A DNA stretch of 64,000 bases from Prorocentrum cordatum (GCA_963575745.1 CAUYUJ010014197.1:281646-345645), one strand, 5' to 3'. Positions 1 to 11,067 are shown, counted from the stretch's first letter. Numbers and translations: made by a program. The notes: generated by a model not told the origin, from the letters alone.

Positions 1-330
1 TGCTCGGGCAGGCGATACTCGGAGATGCGCACGAAGCCAACGATGGCACCGAAGTGATCTGCAGAGCGGGATGGGAGGGCCCTGCCTCTGCTTCCACCCC
101 CCCCGTCTGGTTCCTCCTCCGTCCCTCATGCAACTCTATGTGCCTGCTCATCTTCCACATCTGCTCCTCCTTCGTCTCCTCCTCCTCCTGAAGCGTCGGC
201 TCTGCAGGGCTGACAGCACATCCGTCCACCGTACCCTGATGTAGCCCCTTACTGCTACCTCTTCGGCGCTTGTTCAGTCGAGGCAGCGTGTCTCTCCTGG
301 AATCTCACCTGATAGAGTTGAGGGCCCACG
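1..330. other. Sequence upstream of the first LINE; no gene recognised
   Basis: No convincing coding sequence. Short CTC-rich runs lie at about 105-190. They are on the same strand as the LINE that follows, as with other retroelements in this window. The true 5' end of that LINE may lie here or before the window. Confidence 0.4.
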
Positions 331-1812
331 GTGACAAGTGAAGCCTCGGCCATCCGCCGGATATCTACGATGCTGGAGGGGGCCACCAAGAAGCACACTC
401 TGAGTAGCCTTCAATTCAGTTCTATGTATGCTAGCACTTCCGATCGCATTCAGGACATCGCAGATCTTTCTCGGAAGTTCGATGTTACATGCCTCACTGG
501 AACGGGAGTGCCACGATATGGCCCAGCTGGTGGGGCTACATGGCGACGTGCGGGCACACGATGGTGCCTTGACGCTGGCTGGGCTCGTTCCCCCCACAGC
601 TATGAGTCGTGTGGGTGTGCCATTATCCTTGGCCCGCAGGTCAAGCGCAGCTCGGTGGTTCAGACGTGGGCGGCACCAACAGCAGGCCGAGGCGTAGCAC
701 TTCGTGTTCGCAGCAAGCAGTATGACATTGCAGCAGTGTCGGTTTACCTTCGACCTGCATCAGCAAAGACTAGTCATATCAAAGCGTATTATCAGACATG
801 TGATTCTCTCGTCAGCTTGCTCAGGCCGCTGGCGTTCTGGAGTGTTCACAGATGTTTCCCAATGATCGGCACCGACCTCAACTCTGGGCTTGGGCTCACC
901 AAGTTTGAAGGCACGGAGCTGTGGCGGCAGGTGAACAGCCCAGCGGTCGGCCCTCGGCACGAAGTGGTGCGCCAGCGCTACTCGGCCGAGGCACTCACCC
1001 CCTTCCTGGAGATGCTCGATCTGACGGTGCTCACAACCTACCACGGATACGGTCCCACCTGCTACAGTGTCAAAGGCCAGGGCAGTCAATTGGATTACCT
1101 CATAGCACCGCGGTGCGCGCTCAACACCATCAAGACGGCAAGCACCCTGCGTAAGATGGGCCGCTCACTTCAGGCCATTGCAGCACGTGCGCCGCGGGTC
1201 CACATTCCTGTTCACGCACGCACGGTGTATAGTTTCACTGATACTCTTGGTCTGCCCTCGCGGGTGGACGATCACCCTCAACTTGGATTTGTTCAATCGA
1301 AATGCAGGTGGAACCGTGATTCTCTCATGGGCGGGTTACGACGCGGCACGCACAGAGCACAGCTTCTTAACAACATTGAGGAGCGCACATCGACGGATAT
1401 CGACGGGTGGAGGCAGTTTCAACGGCAGGAGCAGACCCCCAACAAGGATTGGGCAGATATGTTGACTGTGATGAATGAGGCAGGTTCTGACTATTTCACT
1501 CAGAAGCCTTCCCCGACGGAAGATTATAAGCAGCGCTCGGATCACAAGGAAATTCTTATCAGGCAGCGTCGCCAACTTCGGGAACAATTAGGAACAGCCG
1601 AACACATAAACGAGATGGCGAGCCTCACCCAGGAGCTCCAGGGCCTCACCAGGGATCTTCGGAGGACTCGGCGTAAGCACCTCACTCTTTGGAGGCAAAA
1701 CATGACTGAGGGGCTCATTCAGGCCCACAGGCAGGATCGTAAAGCTGAAAATGCTCGTCTCTCCAGGCTATTGTCGGCTCGGGGCACTGGCCCTAAGAAG
1801 CGCAATTGCTGA
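331..1812 (+). pseudogene. LINE endonuclease domain (EEP/APE-like), broken
   Basis: Open frame of 493 codons whose product resembles the endonuclease/exonuclease/phosphatase domain that LINEs use to nick target DNA. Visible landmarks are GTDLN at about residues 179-183 (the usual GDxN core), QLDYLIA at about 253-259 (the SxxDYxL motif) and VHIPV near residue 290. At that last site most family members have Ser-Asp-His; here the Asp is not seen. The last 130 residues are charged and helical, leading toward the RT. The frame ends at a stop at 1810-1812, and the RT resumes in other frames. The start is arbitrary, since the N-terminal part of the domain may begin upstream. The fold assignment is confident; activity is not expected. 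Confidence 0.75.
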
Positions 1813-1931
1813 TATGCTGACGCGTCAGTTCCCTGCTCCGAGGAGAACTCAAGGCCAGGCTCCAGCTGCCATCTAGTGAAGGTGGTCTTCAGGCAACTAT
1901 TATATATTGGTTTCAGGAGACAGAAGATTTC

Positions 1932-2168
1932 TTGTACCACCCCGAGTTCGGCTTAGAGACGGGGGATTTGTTGTTTCCCTACACTCAAGATGGACTCCAA
2001 TGGGCCACGCAGGAGCTCCAACATATTTCCACATACTTTCGGAAGGCGAGTAAACGCAGAGCGGCCCCCCCATGGCCCCTCCCCCTAGAGCTCTTCTGGA
2101 TGCTCTTGCGCCCGCGCAGAGGGATCTCCAAAAGGTTCCGAGGCCTAGGATATGAGTCCACAAGTTGA
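1932..2168 (+). pseudogene. LINE segment between endonuclease and RT, frame-shifted
   Basis: A 78-codon piece in a different frame from both neighbours. It contains a run ending in PPWPLPLELFWMLL, the kind of Pro/Leu-rich segment found just before the RT palm in LINE ORF2 proteins. It overlaps the start of the next fragment by 17 bases. I infer that the ancestral ORF ran continuously from 331 to about 3950 and that indels around 1812-1930 and 2150 separated the parts. Confidence 0.55.
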
Positions 2169-3816
2169 TCAGAAAAGGACCAGATGTGTTCTGAAGGTCT
2201 TCGTGCACCGAGTTTATAAGTCTGGCCAGACCCCAGAGGTGTGGCATTTATCGCAGGGCATCGCCATCAATGCCAAGCGCCTTGTGCACGCGTTGTGCCC
2301 GTTCGGCAAGGCCTTCATCGCCGCGGGGCTTCGCCCTGACCAGCGCGACCGCGAGCCCCCTTTTGCGCGCGGCTGCGTGGCGAGTCGCCGGCGGGAGGCG
2401 CCCATGATGATACAGCAAAGTTTGAGCTGGCGTCTTCGCAGGCTCGGTCTGCAGCACATTCGGGATCACAAAGATATAAGCAATGCCTTCGGCAACACCG
2501 ACTGGACGCACCTCGCCGGCACCAGCAGGGACATTACGAAGCCTCAGGAGGCCAGGTATGGAGAACAAACGTTTCGAAGATCCACTGTTGCCTTCCAGGG
2601 CCCTGACGGGTTCCTCTTCGCCTGGGGCCCGTGGGCCGTCGAGGTTTTCACTCGGGACATTGACGTAGCTTTCGAGCAGACCCAGGACGAGTTTATCGGT
2701 GGCGAGGAGACTACGGCATATTGGCGCACCGTGGATTTACCACCAGATGAGGAGGATGAAGAGCCTATCGAGATCGACCTTTCGTTTCACACCTATGTAG
2801 ATGATGCTGCAAAAACCTTGGTCTCGGCAGCGAGTGCGACACAGAGTCGCGAGGAGCCCAGCCAGATGTCTCTCTCCTACAACACCCTCCTCTCCAGAAG
2901 TCTCCTTGCCCGCAACTACCTCCTCAACCCTACCAAGAACGAGACTGTGCTCGTGCTTGTCGGGGCTGGCTCTCAGATTGGTCGCAACAAGTTTAAAGCC
3001 AGAGCTTTGCCCACAGCTGGCGCGCCGAGCGACCTCGCCAAGATGCTGGGTGGTCTCATTCGCTCCGACTGCACGTTTAACAGCGAGCTTTCAGCACGAC
3101 TGGCAGCCATAGACGCAGGGTTTCACAGCATGGGCAGATACGGGTACCAGTATGGCATCCCCCCCGTCGAGAAGCGCGCGATCTTTCTTTCTCGTGTCCT
3201 GGGCCCAGCAGCATCAGGAGTAGAAGCATTCATCCTAGCGCCAGTACATCTACACAAGCTGCAAACCACAATATTACATTATGCGAGGAGGGCAATGAGA
3301 GGAGGAGCTACCTATGAGAAGGATGGTCACAAGATTTCGATCTCTAACATGCAGGTTTATCATCATTGGCAGATGTCCCCAGTGGAACTTGAACTCAAAG
3401 CTAGACGTATCAGGTGGCATCAGAAATTTGTGGCTAAACCTAAAGCGCATATAGCAGAATGGGGAGAACTTCTAGGCAGCATGCGAACCGAGCTCGCTAA
3501 TAACGTGCGCATTGTGAATGACGAGGCGCGCCTCCGGATTCCGCCGCCCAACTGGACCCCACCTCCTGAGGGGCCTCAAGAGACTCCAAAGCCCCCGATT
3601 GAAGACGGGGAATATGGATGCACGGCCCAGGGGTGCCTCAGAAGTTTCCAGAGCAAACGGCAAGTCCTAGTCACCTACACAACTATCATGGTCTCAAATC
3701 TATTATCGGTACGGCGGTGGTCAACAACCAATGTTTTGTATGTAACAGCCTCTTCGAGTCCAGGAACTCAGCGTACAAACACGTGGTTGATTAATTTCAG
3801 AGTGGGATATGCATAG
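2152..3816 (+). pseudogene. LINE reverse transcriptase fragment
   Basis: A 554-codon frame with RT landmarks in order. A segment reading VWHLSQGIAINAKRLVHALC corresponds to the early RT blocks. DHKDISNAFGNTDW, about 2466-2507, is motif A with a catalytic Asp and the following NAF. TYVDDAA near 2794-2814 is motif C, the YxDD box, with both aspartates kept. LNPTKNE near 2926 fits the block after motif C. The C-terminal part enters the first zinc finger (CTAQGC near 3619) and is thrown out of frame near 3668, after which the product is meaningless. No RNase H domain is visible downstream. The methionine at 2152 is only the first in the surviving frame. Confidence 0.8.
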
Positions 3817-3960
3817 CTAACAGAAGTACGATATTTCGCACGCCTTCCCCTCGATTTCAGATTGCCCGTTATGTGAGGCTCGGATGGCTGGCCCGATCAA
3901 ACTCTCACATCATATTCGTTGCCACTTCCATCACCTTCCAATACTGTTTGAAAGCAATGG
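3613..3960 (+). pseudogene. C-terminal zinc-finger array of the LINE, split over three frames
   Basis: Three C2H2-like modules can be read if the frame is followed through shifts. The first has CTAQGC with its histidines (HLHNYH) in another frame after about 3668. The second is CFVCNSLF...YKHVV at 3732-3791, closed by a TAA at 3792-3794. The third is CPLCEARM...LSHHIRCHFHH from 3863 in yet another frame. Such fingers in LINE proteins bind nucleic acid, often the target or template. The same three-finger order is seen on the minus strand at 59100-59420, so the array is a genuine feature of this element class. Confidence 0.65.
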
Positions 3961-4766
3961 CGTCGGCACCAACGTGGTCGCTGGGCAATCGCAGAGCGAG
4001 TGCAGCGGCATCGGGCAGCGACGAGGCTCGACGGCGTCTAGAGCAGACAGTGGTGGACCAAGCTCGGCGCCAGGAGCTCAAGGGCAAAGAAGGCGGCATC
4101 ATGGCGGCTCTGCCCACTGTCTTGTGCAGGCGTTCTCTCACCAACGCGCGAGATCTCGCGGAAATCAAGGGCGCTACGTTCACCAGTTTTCTTCTACCAG
4201 CGGTCGCGCCCCTCATCACAGTGATGCAGCAAGCAGGGCAGTAAGATGCAGCAGATTGCAAAGAGCATGGGAAGCAGCACGACAACGGGCCACCTTGGTC
4301 CCATATATTCATAGCGCTGGTGGCACACTTCATAGAGACGATGGCGTCGGCACCCGATCAAGTGGAGCAGCAAGCAATGGCGGTCCTCAAGCACTACTGG
4401 AGCCAGACCATCAAGGAGGACAAGCCCGAGACGCCAAGAGTCCTGGAGGAGCACGTTTGCTACTGCCGCATTCGAGCCTGCTGGTTCGACAAGAAGCCAG
4501 GCAAAACGACGGCGGACCAGTTCAAGTTGCAGTTCATGATGAGCCCCTACATCCAGAGCCAGGGGGTCATGATCGCAGGCACGCTGATGACAGCCCACGC
4601 GGCGCTCCAGGTGTGCATTCGCAAGCAAGGCGGCAAACGCAAAGCGGGAGCAGCACCAAAGGGAGCCCTGGAACGGGATGCAGAGCGTCTTCTTCAGAAG
4701 TTCTGCATGGCGCCCGAGGAGGTGGCCAAACAGGTGGCAGATTGGCTGAGGCTGTTCGCCCGCTGA
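3873..4766 (+). pseudogene. Second ORF downstream of the zinc-finger LINE, one internal stop
   Basis: A single frame runs from 3873 to 4766, interrupted only by a TAA at 4242-4244, giving 123 and about 174 codons. The product is Ala/Lys/Gln-rich and helical, with a motif reading ARDLAEIKGATFTSFLLP at about 4149-4202. A similar stretch, AREVADLKGAVYVIYEMP, occurs in the minus-strand relative near 58825-58880, in the same place relative to the fingers. The conservation suggests a real element-encoded protein. The second half (MASAPDQVEQQ..., ending WLRLFAR) has no motif I recognise. Function unknown; an ORF1-like RNA-binding or structural role is only a guess. The stop may be a nonsense change or one of two compensating frameshifts. 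Confidence 0.5.
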
Positions 4767-4779
4767 GCCCCTGCCAGAC

Positions 4780-4895
4780 CTCCAGCCAGGTTTCTGAGGC
4801 GAGCTTGCGGGTACCAGAGGGCCACTCGGAGCAGTCCGGCTCCTGGCCAGGATTCCGAGGCGAGTTTGCAGGTTCCTAGAGACCCCTCGGAGCTT
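4780..4895 (+). repeat. Two copies of a 63-bp tandem repeat
   Basis: A segment beginning GCCAGGTTTCTGAGGCGAG near 4785 recurs with changes near 4848, both ending in CTCGGAGC. Possibly part of the 3' region of the LINE. Confidence 0.55.
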
Positions 4896-5518
4896 CCTTC
4901 AGAAGAGGAGGCTTGTCATATGTTTACCCATTCCTCCCTTAGGGAGGCCAGTCTGGCCCCACCTTCCTCGCGCGCCACTTCGGCGCCTCCCAGCTCGGCT
5001 CCGAGCAGCTCTCTGCCTGGCAGCTCAGCGACACCCCTTGCGAGCACTTCCGGGCCGAGGCAGGGGATGTTGCAACCTGCTCGCCTTATCTGACTTCGGA
5101 ACTCAATTCGGATGCTTGAGCTGGCCCAACTGGGCCACCTCGGGCACGCCCAGCTAGAGATCCTCCAGAGGCAAAACACCCAACCCATTCTACAGTACCA
5201 GTCGGGCGGGGGAGGTGAAATTCGAAGCGTACTAGTCTGAGCATTTGGAGTTTAAGGTAAGGGTCATACAGGCCCTTAAGAGGACCGCTCAGGTCAGGCA
5301 GGTTCCCACTAACCTCGAGTCCTCTCCCTTCGCTGCCAATGCGCGTGCCTCGAGTGCGCTGCTTGCTCCTCCTCCTCCTCCTCTTCCGCCCTCGCCTGTG
5401 CCACCACCACCTGAGCCTGAGTTTCGCACGTAGCGCCACGGCCCCCTCCGTTGCCTGCTGCCCCTTCCGCGGCTGATGCTGCTGCCTGCTCTCTTCCTTT
5501 CTCCTGGCCTCCGTGTGG
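4896..5518. other. No gene recognised; CTC tract near 5367-5398
   Basis: Short serine/proline-rich open frames (for example 4866-5093) show no motif and look compositional. A short CTC run at about 5367-5392 lies downstream of the LINE on its sense strand. Confidence 0.4.
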
Positions 5519-5520
5519 CG

Positions 5521-5558
5521 TGTGTGTGTGTGTGTGTGTGTGTGTGCTTGTGTGTGTG
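5521..5558 (+). repeat. (TG)n microsatellite
   Basis: An almost pure TG dinucleotide run of 26 bases, then interrupted copies to about 5558. Confidence 0.9.
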
Positions 5559-5899
5559 CTGTGTCTGCGGTGTCCTGTTTCTTCTCGCCCGTCGTCCCCC
5601 CCTCTTCGTTGTCGTTGCTGGGCCGTGGCCTAGGATTGAATTGGAGGGGAGTCTCGACTCCCCCTTCCAATGCGAGCCTGCCGCTGGAAGATGGTGCCCT
5701 TGTAGGCCGTCATGGGGCAGTCTCCCCACAGGACGGTCCTGCTTAGGGCCAGTGGTTTTCTCCCAGCGAGGCTGCAGGCTATAGCCCCGTGATATTCGCA
5801 GATCCTCGTACAGATCTGTTGCGCATGAGCAACGCGTTGCAGTCAGGACTATCTAACCAGGGTCGTAAGCGTTCCAGTCCAGTCCAGTACAGTCCAGCC

Positions 5900-6290
<391 letters not shown>

Positions 6291-6342
6291 CCTACACTTC
6301 CTCAAACCTCCACCTCCTCCGCTTACACCTGCCTCTCCTCAA

Positions 6343-6435
6343 GCGTCCTCCTCCTCCTCCTCCTCCTCGTCCTCCTCCTCCTCGTGGTCTCCTCCTCCTC
6401 CTCCTCCTCCTCCTCCTCCTCCTCCTCCTCCTCTT
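6343..6435 (+). repeat. (CTC)n microsatellite
   Basis: CTC/TCC repeats with occasional CGT or GTGGT interruptions; open on both strands, with no coding meaning. Confidence 0.9.
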
Positions 6436-6449
6436 ACACCTGCTCCTCC

Positions 6450-7085
6450 TCCGCCCCGCTGGACCCCCCCGAAAATGGCGACTGTTGCCCAGTTGGCAGC
6501 CCCCCACGGAGCCGCGAAATCTCGTCCAGGTCCGCATGTCCCTCCGCTCCGCTGGACCTCCCGGGAGCCCACGACAGTAGCGACAGCTGCAGAGATGGCA
6601 GCCTGCCCCCCCCTGGAGCCCCGAGTGCTCGTCTGGGTCCGCATGCCACTTCTCCCCGCTGGACCTCCTGTGAGCCCACGGAAGTAGTGACAATTGCACA
6701 CTTGGCAACCACCCACTGAGCCGCGAAGTCTTGTCTAGATCCGCGTGCACCTCCGCTCCACTGGACCTGCCAGAAGCTCACTAAAGTGGCGACGGCTGCG
6801 CAGTTCCCCCCAAGAGAAGCGCGAGGTCTCACTCGACCCCGTGACTGGCGACACTTGCGCAAGTGGCAGCCTCCACATAACCGAGAGGTCTCGTCAGGGC
6901 ATGCGTGGCATTCGACTCCAGTGGACCAGGAGCGCCCGATAGTGGCGACAGTTGCACAGTTGGCAGCCCCCCCAGAGAGCAGCGACATCTCGTCTGGGTT
7001 TGTGTGGCACCCCACTCCGCTGGACCTGAAAGAAATGCATGGAAGTGGCGAGCGTTGCACAATTGGCAGCCCGCCAGGGGAACCG
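6450..7085 (+). repeat. Degenerate tandem array, unit about 100-108 bp, 6-7 copies
   Basis: Units share the core GCGACnGTTGCnCAGTTGGCAG, then a segment ending CCGCTGGACCT. The core recurs at about 6479, 6580, 6688, 6789, 6849, 6945 and 7048. The 6849 copy follows after only 60 bp, so one unit is shortened. Confidence 0.8.
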
Positions 7086-7094
7086 TGAGGCACG

Positions 7095-7290
7095 CACGCG
7101 TGCGGGAGGCATGAGGCAAAAGGAGGGGGGAGGAGAAGGAGAAGGAGGAGACGCGCGAGCAGTGCATGTTACAAAAAGAGGGAGGGAGGGACGAGGGAAG
7201 AAGAGGGGAGGGGAGAGGAGAGGAAGAGGGAGGATAAGGGAGCGGAGAGGGGTGAGAGAGCAGACATGAGTGAGGGGGTGATAGAGAGGG
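7095..7290 (+). repeat. Purine-rich (GGGA/GGAGA) tract
   Basis: Almost all purines on the plus strand. It leads into the dispersed repeat that follows. Confidence 0.75.
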
Positions 7291-7299
7291 ACGAGGGGA

Positions 7300-7690
7300 T
7301 AAGGGGCAAACTGGGTGCGCTCGCGCCATGTCTGACATCTGACCCCTCCCACCCATCCCTTCCCATCACGTGTAAGATGCGCAATGGTAAGAAGGGAGCT
7401 GCGCACATTGGAGGAGTCGGCGGATGAGCAAGAGGATGAGCAGGGGGAACAGGAGGATGAGCAAGGAGGAGGAGGAGGAGGAGGAGGAGGAGGAGGAGGA
7501 ACAGCAGCAGTACGAGCTGGAGTGGCAGGAGCGGGAGGAGCAGAAAGCCAGGGAAGGGACACGAGGGGTGGCGACAACGATGAGAAGAGGACTCGGATCC
7601 AGCAGCGTGGCCCGCGCTGGGGCGAGAGCGCCAGTCTGAACAACGGGGGCGATGCGCCGGCCCGAACACGAGGTCCACGCCGCAGGGGGT
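7300..7690 (+). repeat. Dispersed repeat family A, copy 1 (with GGA tract)
   Basis: Begins near a segment reading CTGGGTGCGCTCGCGCCATG, followed by CCCCTCCCACCCATCCCTT. It carries a GGA tract at 7459-7505 and ends with GGGGCGAGAGCGCCAGTCTGAA. The same order recurs at 7840-8480, 13215-13672 and 62600-63000. Confidence 0.7.
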
Positions 7691-7765
7691 ACACCATGCT
7701 GAACCACCAGCAGCAGTCGGAGCGTAAACAGGCATCGGAAGACAGCCATGGTTGAGCTCCTGTGC

Positions 7766-7783
7766 GTGTGTGTGTGTGTGTGC
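7766..7783 (+). repeat. Short (TG)n microsatellite
   Basis: TG run between two family A copies. Confidence 0.85.
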
Positions 7784-7839
7784 AAAAGGGCCCGCTACCT
7801 TCCAGACGGTGTCATGGAGAGAGGGAACTCGTAGTCATC

Positions 7840-8480
7840 GTGCGTAAGTGCAGAGGGGCGAGCTCGGCACGCCCACGCCAGATCTGACAGCCTACCCCCT
7901 CCCGCACATCCCCTGCCGTTGTGCTGACGTGTTCTCTATATCCGCCGATGGGTGTCATAGCGGACCTGGAACTGCAAATTGAACCCCATCGTGTCATGCG
8001 CAGCCGGAAAGGGGGAGCTGCGTCGGAGGAGGAGGTGGCGGATGAAACGGAGGCTGAGCAGGTTGAAGAGGAGGAGGAGGAGGAGAAGGATGGAGGACGA
8101 GGAGGAACAGCAGCAGCAAGAGCAGGAATTGATAAACTGGAGGAGCATGATGACCAAGGGAAGGCGGGGGAGGGAAAAGGAGCGGGGCGACAACGATGAG
8201 GAAACACCCGGGTCCAACAACAGTAGCCCGCCCCACTGCGCCGCAGTGGGGCGAGAGCGCCATTCTGATCGACGGGAGCAAAGCGCCGATCCTAAAATCA
8301 GGCCAGCGCTGAAGCGGGAGCACGGTTGTGAAGGACCAGAAGCGCGGAATGAGGCCAGCGCTGCAGCCAGAGCACCGTAGTGAAAGACCGAAAACAATGG
8401 GAGAGTAAACAAACCATCAAACACAAAATGTTCGAAATCCTGTACGTCAAGAAACAGGACGCGGAGAGGGCAGACTAATT
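7840..8480 (+). repeat. Dispersed repeat family A, copy 2 (fullest copy)
   Basis: Contains the CTACCCCCTCCCGCACATCC start, a GGA-rich middle, the segment GGGAGCAAAGCGCCGATCCT, and two 52-bp units (8301-8352, 8353-8402) sharing CCAGCGCTG. The junction at about 8297-8300 is the apparent empty site of the element inserted at 13673. Confidence 0.75.
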
Positions 8481-8521
8481 TTATGTGTGTATGTGGAAAG
8501 GGAGAGAGGGTACAACAAACA

Positions 8522-8523
8522 TG

Positions 8524-8566
<43 letters not shown>
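8522..8566 (+). repeat. (CA)n-(TA)n microsatellite
   Basis: A short CA run changes into about 34 bases of pure AT at 8533-8566. An ATCCG element begins directly at its right edge. Confidence 0.95.
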
Positions 8567-8571
<5 letters not shown>

Positions 8572-8808
8572 CCGGCCCCCTTGTGGGGCCACCAGGCTGC
8601 GAGGCACGGGTTCGCAGTTTCCAGCACCAGTTGTAGCTTGTAGTTTCCAGTGTTACAGTTCTGCCTCTTGCTGGTTACTGTAACTAGTTGACTTCTTGCT
8701 GGTTACTGTAACTAGTTGATTGACCGCGCGAGGGGGGGGGAGGCCCAAACAAGACTTTTAGCGTCCCCTGGGCGCGTTGTCTGAATTGCTGGGGGGGCTC
8801 GAAATCGA

Positions 8809-9190
8809 CACCCCTCACGCAGATCCGCGGGGTCAGGGTCCAAAAACACATGGGATTTGCCACATTTCTGAAATTCGGTGCCACCCCTCACGCAGATCCG
8901 CGGGGTCAGGGTCCAAAAACACAAGGGATTTGCCACATTTCTGAAATTCGGTGCCACCCCTCACGCAGATCCGCGGGGTCAGGGTCCAAAAACAAAGGGG
9001 ATTTGCCACATTTCTGAAATTCGGTGCCACCCCTCACGCAGATCCGCGGCGTCAGGGTCCAAAAACACAGGGATTTGCCACCTTTCTGACATTCGGCGCC
9101 ACCCCTTACGCAGATCCGCGGGGTCAGGGTCCAAAAACACAAAGGATTTGGCACATTTCTGAAATTCGGTGCCACCCTTCACGCACATCC
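8809..9190 (+). repeat. 73-bp tandem array inside the ATCCG element (5 full copies)
   Basis: Units begin CACCCCTCACGCAGATCC at 8809, 8882, 8955, 9029, 9100 and 9172, with a conserved GGGTCAGGGTCCAAAAACA. The same unit appears in the larger copy at 33848-34200 and 35271-35660. Confidence 0.9.
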
Positions 9191-9191
9191 A

Positions 9192-9302
9192 TCGCAAGGC
9201 GTGGTAACCCAAACTGCGAGAACTCCCTCGGCCCTTTAATCGCAAGGTGTGGTAACCAAGCCCGTACACCATACACGTCTTACCAATCGCCAGGTGTGGT
9301 AA
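9192..9302 (+). repeat. Three copies of a GTGTGGTAACC motif
   Basis: TCGCAAGGCGTGGTAACC near 9191, TCGCAAGGTGTGGTAACC near 9240 and TCGCCAGGTGTGGTAACC near 9286 are spaced by 46-49 bases. Confidence 0.75.
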
Positions 9303-9497
9303 CCCCTCTTGTGATCAGTTGGTTTTGCTGATTGCGTTCGGCTTCGCATGAAGTTTCGATACTGCTTCACAACAGCGCCAAGGCCTCATGACTTAGCTAT
9401 TCCATCGCCCATTCTCCGAGAGAGGGGGCCGGCGGCAGGGGGCGAAGCCCTTACGGATATATAGACATAGCTAATAGCATACTTATATATAATGAAC

Positions 9498-11035
9498 TAT
9501 TCACTGCGTGGGGCTCCTCAAGATGCACATCTACTTGCATGGACCTTTCCGCTGTGGGTGCCCAGGCGCAAGAGACTTCGAATATAAACGGGTTTGCGTA
9601 TTGATATATTGGGAGTGAGTCTCAGTATTACGAGTGAGTCTGTGCGCATGAGCCTGGGGCCTCCTGGGGCCTCTTGAAACTTCCTGGGGGTTCCTGGTGC
9701 CTCCTGGAGCATCTTGGGCCTCCTGGGGCCTCTTGGGGCTTCCTGTGACCTCTTGAGGCCTCCTGGGGCCTCGTGTGGCCTCCTGGGACCTCCTGGAGCC
9801 TCCCGGAGCCTCCTAGGGCCTCATGGGGAGATTCGTGCCCCAGGAGAAGCCCAATCTATAGGAACAGACGTACATAAAACACTACGGACTGGAGCCCCAG
9901 GAGAAGGGCAATCTATAGGAACATCTGTAAATCACAAAGGACTCGTGCCCCAGGGGAGGCCCAATCTATAAGAAAATGCGTAAAACACCAAGGATTGGAT
10001 AGGCAGGAAAAGGACACGCTATAGAAATCGACGTAAAACACAACGGATTCGTGCCCCAGGGGAGGCACAATCTATAGGAGCATGCGTACAACACATGGGA
10101 TTGGAGCCACTCCTGTGGCCTTCTGGGGCCTCCTGCTTCTGGGGCCTCTTGGGGCCTCCTGTTGTTCTCCGGGGTCTCCTGGTGCCTCCTGGCGCTTCCT
10201 GTGGCATCCTGGGGCCTCCTGTGGCCTCCTGGAGCATCCTGGAGCCTCCTGAGGCCTTCTCGAGCTTCCTGGGGCCTCCAGGTGCCTCTTGGGGCATCCT
10301 ATGGCCTCTTGAACCTTCCTGTGGCCTCCTGCCTCCTGGGACTTCATGTTGTCTCCTGGGGCATCCTGGAGCCTGCTTGAGCCTCCTGTGGCATCCTGGG
10401 GAGGATCCGTGCCCAAGAGTCTGGCCACCAAAACAAGCAAACCGATCGAGACATCCTCACAGTCTGGCCCCACTTGGGGGCGACAATGAGCGCCTCGCTC
10501 GAGACATCCGCCAAATCTGCTCCGAAAGCAGAGGATGTTGGGCCACGAAACAAGCGAACCGCTCGAGACATCCCGCCATTTTGGCGCGAACGGAGGAGTG
10601 CAATACCCCCATGGCGGCTACCCCTTGGGGGTGCTGAGCCCGGCGCCTCGCTCGAGACATCCTCAGAACTTGCTTCTCCACCATCATCATCATCATCATC
10701 CTCCTCCTCCTCCTCCTCATCATCATCATCATCACCAGCACCAGCATCAGCATCAGCATCAGCATCAGCAGCAGCAGCATCGTCATCATCATCACCTCCA
10801 TCACCATCACCATCATCATCATCATAGAACATCACATAGAATGCAATCCCGCATCATATCGTACCATAACCTACCATGACAACGCATACAATATCACAAC
10901 ACATCATACCATGGTAAAACGTAACACTCGATACCATGACATGCTGTACCGGCACAAACCATAACACAATACCACATACCACAGCGTAGTAGAGTATAAC
11001 CTGTCATAGCATGTCAAAGGAGAGGAGGATGATAA
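9498..11035 (+). repeat. 1.57-kb duplicated block, copy 1
   Basis: Starts with TTCACTGCGTGGGGCTCCTC, also found near 11075 in copy 2. The order is: a unique segment; an 11-mer array of CCTCCTGGGGC type (9650-9825); about 60-bp repeats containing CAATCTATAGGAAC (9830-10115); a second 11-mer array (10110-10400); a segment with repeated CTCGAGACATCC; a CAT tract (10677-10825); and CATACCAT-rich DNA. No gene recognised. Confidence 0.8.
10677..10825 (+). repeat. (CAT)n/(TCC)n microsatellite within duplicated block copy 1
   Basis: CATCAT, CTCCTC, CAGCAT and CATCAC sub-blocks. The spurious His- and Ser-rich ORFs come from this tract. Confidence 0.9.
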
Positions 11036-11067
11036 GTGGAGGAGCAGAGGGAGTAGGAGGCGTCTGA

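Larger units (their letters stand above)
331..4766 (+). mobile_element. Decayed zinc-finger LINE (EN-RT-ZnF plus downstream ORF)
   Basis: Remnant of a non-LTR retrotransposon. In order it carries an apurinic-type endonuclease (331-1812), a reverse transcriptase (about 1930-3600), three C2H2-like zinc fingers (about 3613-3950) and a second ORF (3873-4766). Several frame changes and stops show it is dead. It has no RNase H domain, unlike LINE A and LINE B. A second member of the class seems to be present on the minus strand at 58421-59530, with fingers and downstream ORF in the same order. Ends were not resolved; no target-site duplication or poly(A) was seen. Confidence 0.75.
8567..9458 (+). 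mobile_element. ATCCG-bounded element, family I copy 1 (892 bp)
   Basis: The left end is ATCCG followed by a G/C hairpin (GGCCCCCTTGTGGGGCC). The right end is GGCGGCAGGGGGCGAAGCCCTTACGGAT. The first 100 bases and last 110 bases match the element at 32633-35763, which defines the boundaries. The terminal five bases are inverted (ATCCG/CGGAT). The flanks are AT-rich on both sides (TATATAT left, ATATAG right), consistent with insertion into an AT microsatellite and a short AT duplication. No transposase or other ORF is present. The interior holds a 73-bp tandem array and three copies of a 20-bp motif near 9192-9302. Confidence 0.75.

Noticed and set aside
6384-7093. Several 70-220-codon frames in the 100-bp repeat array
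   Set aside because: All are translations of the degenerate tandem repeat; none stays open across units consistently.
8809-9190. CRISPR array (regular direct repeats)
   Set aside because: The 73-bp units are continuous tandem copies with no unique spacers, in a eukaryotic genome.
8567-9458. Helitron
   Set aside because: The end hairpin is suggestive, but there is no 5' TC or 3' CTRR end, and the terminal five bases are inverted repeats.
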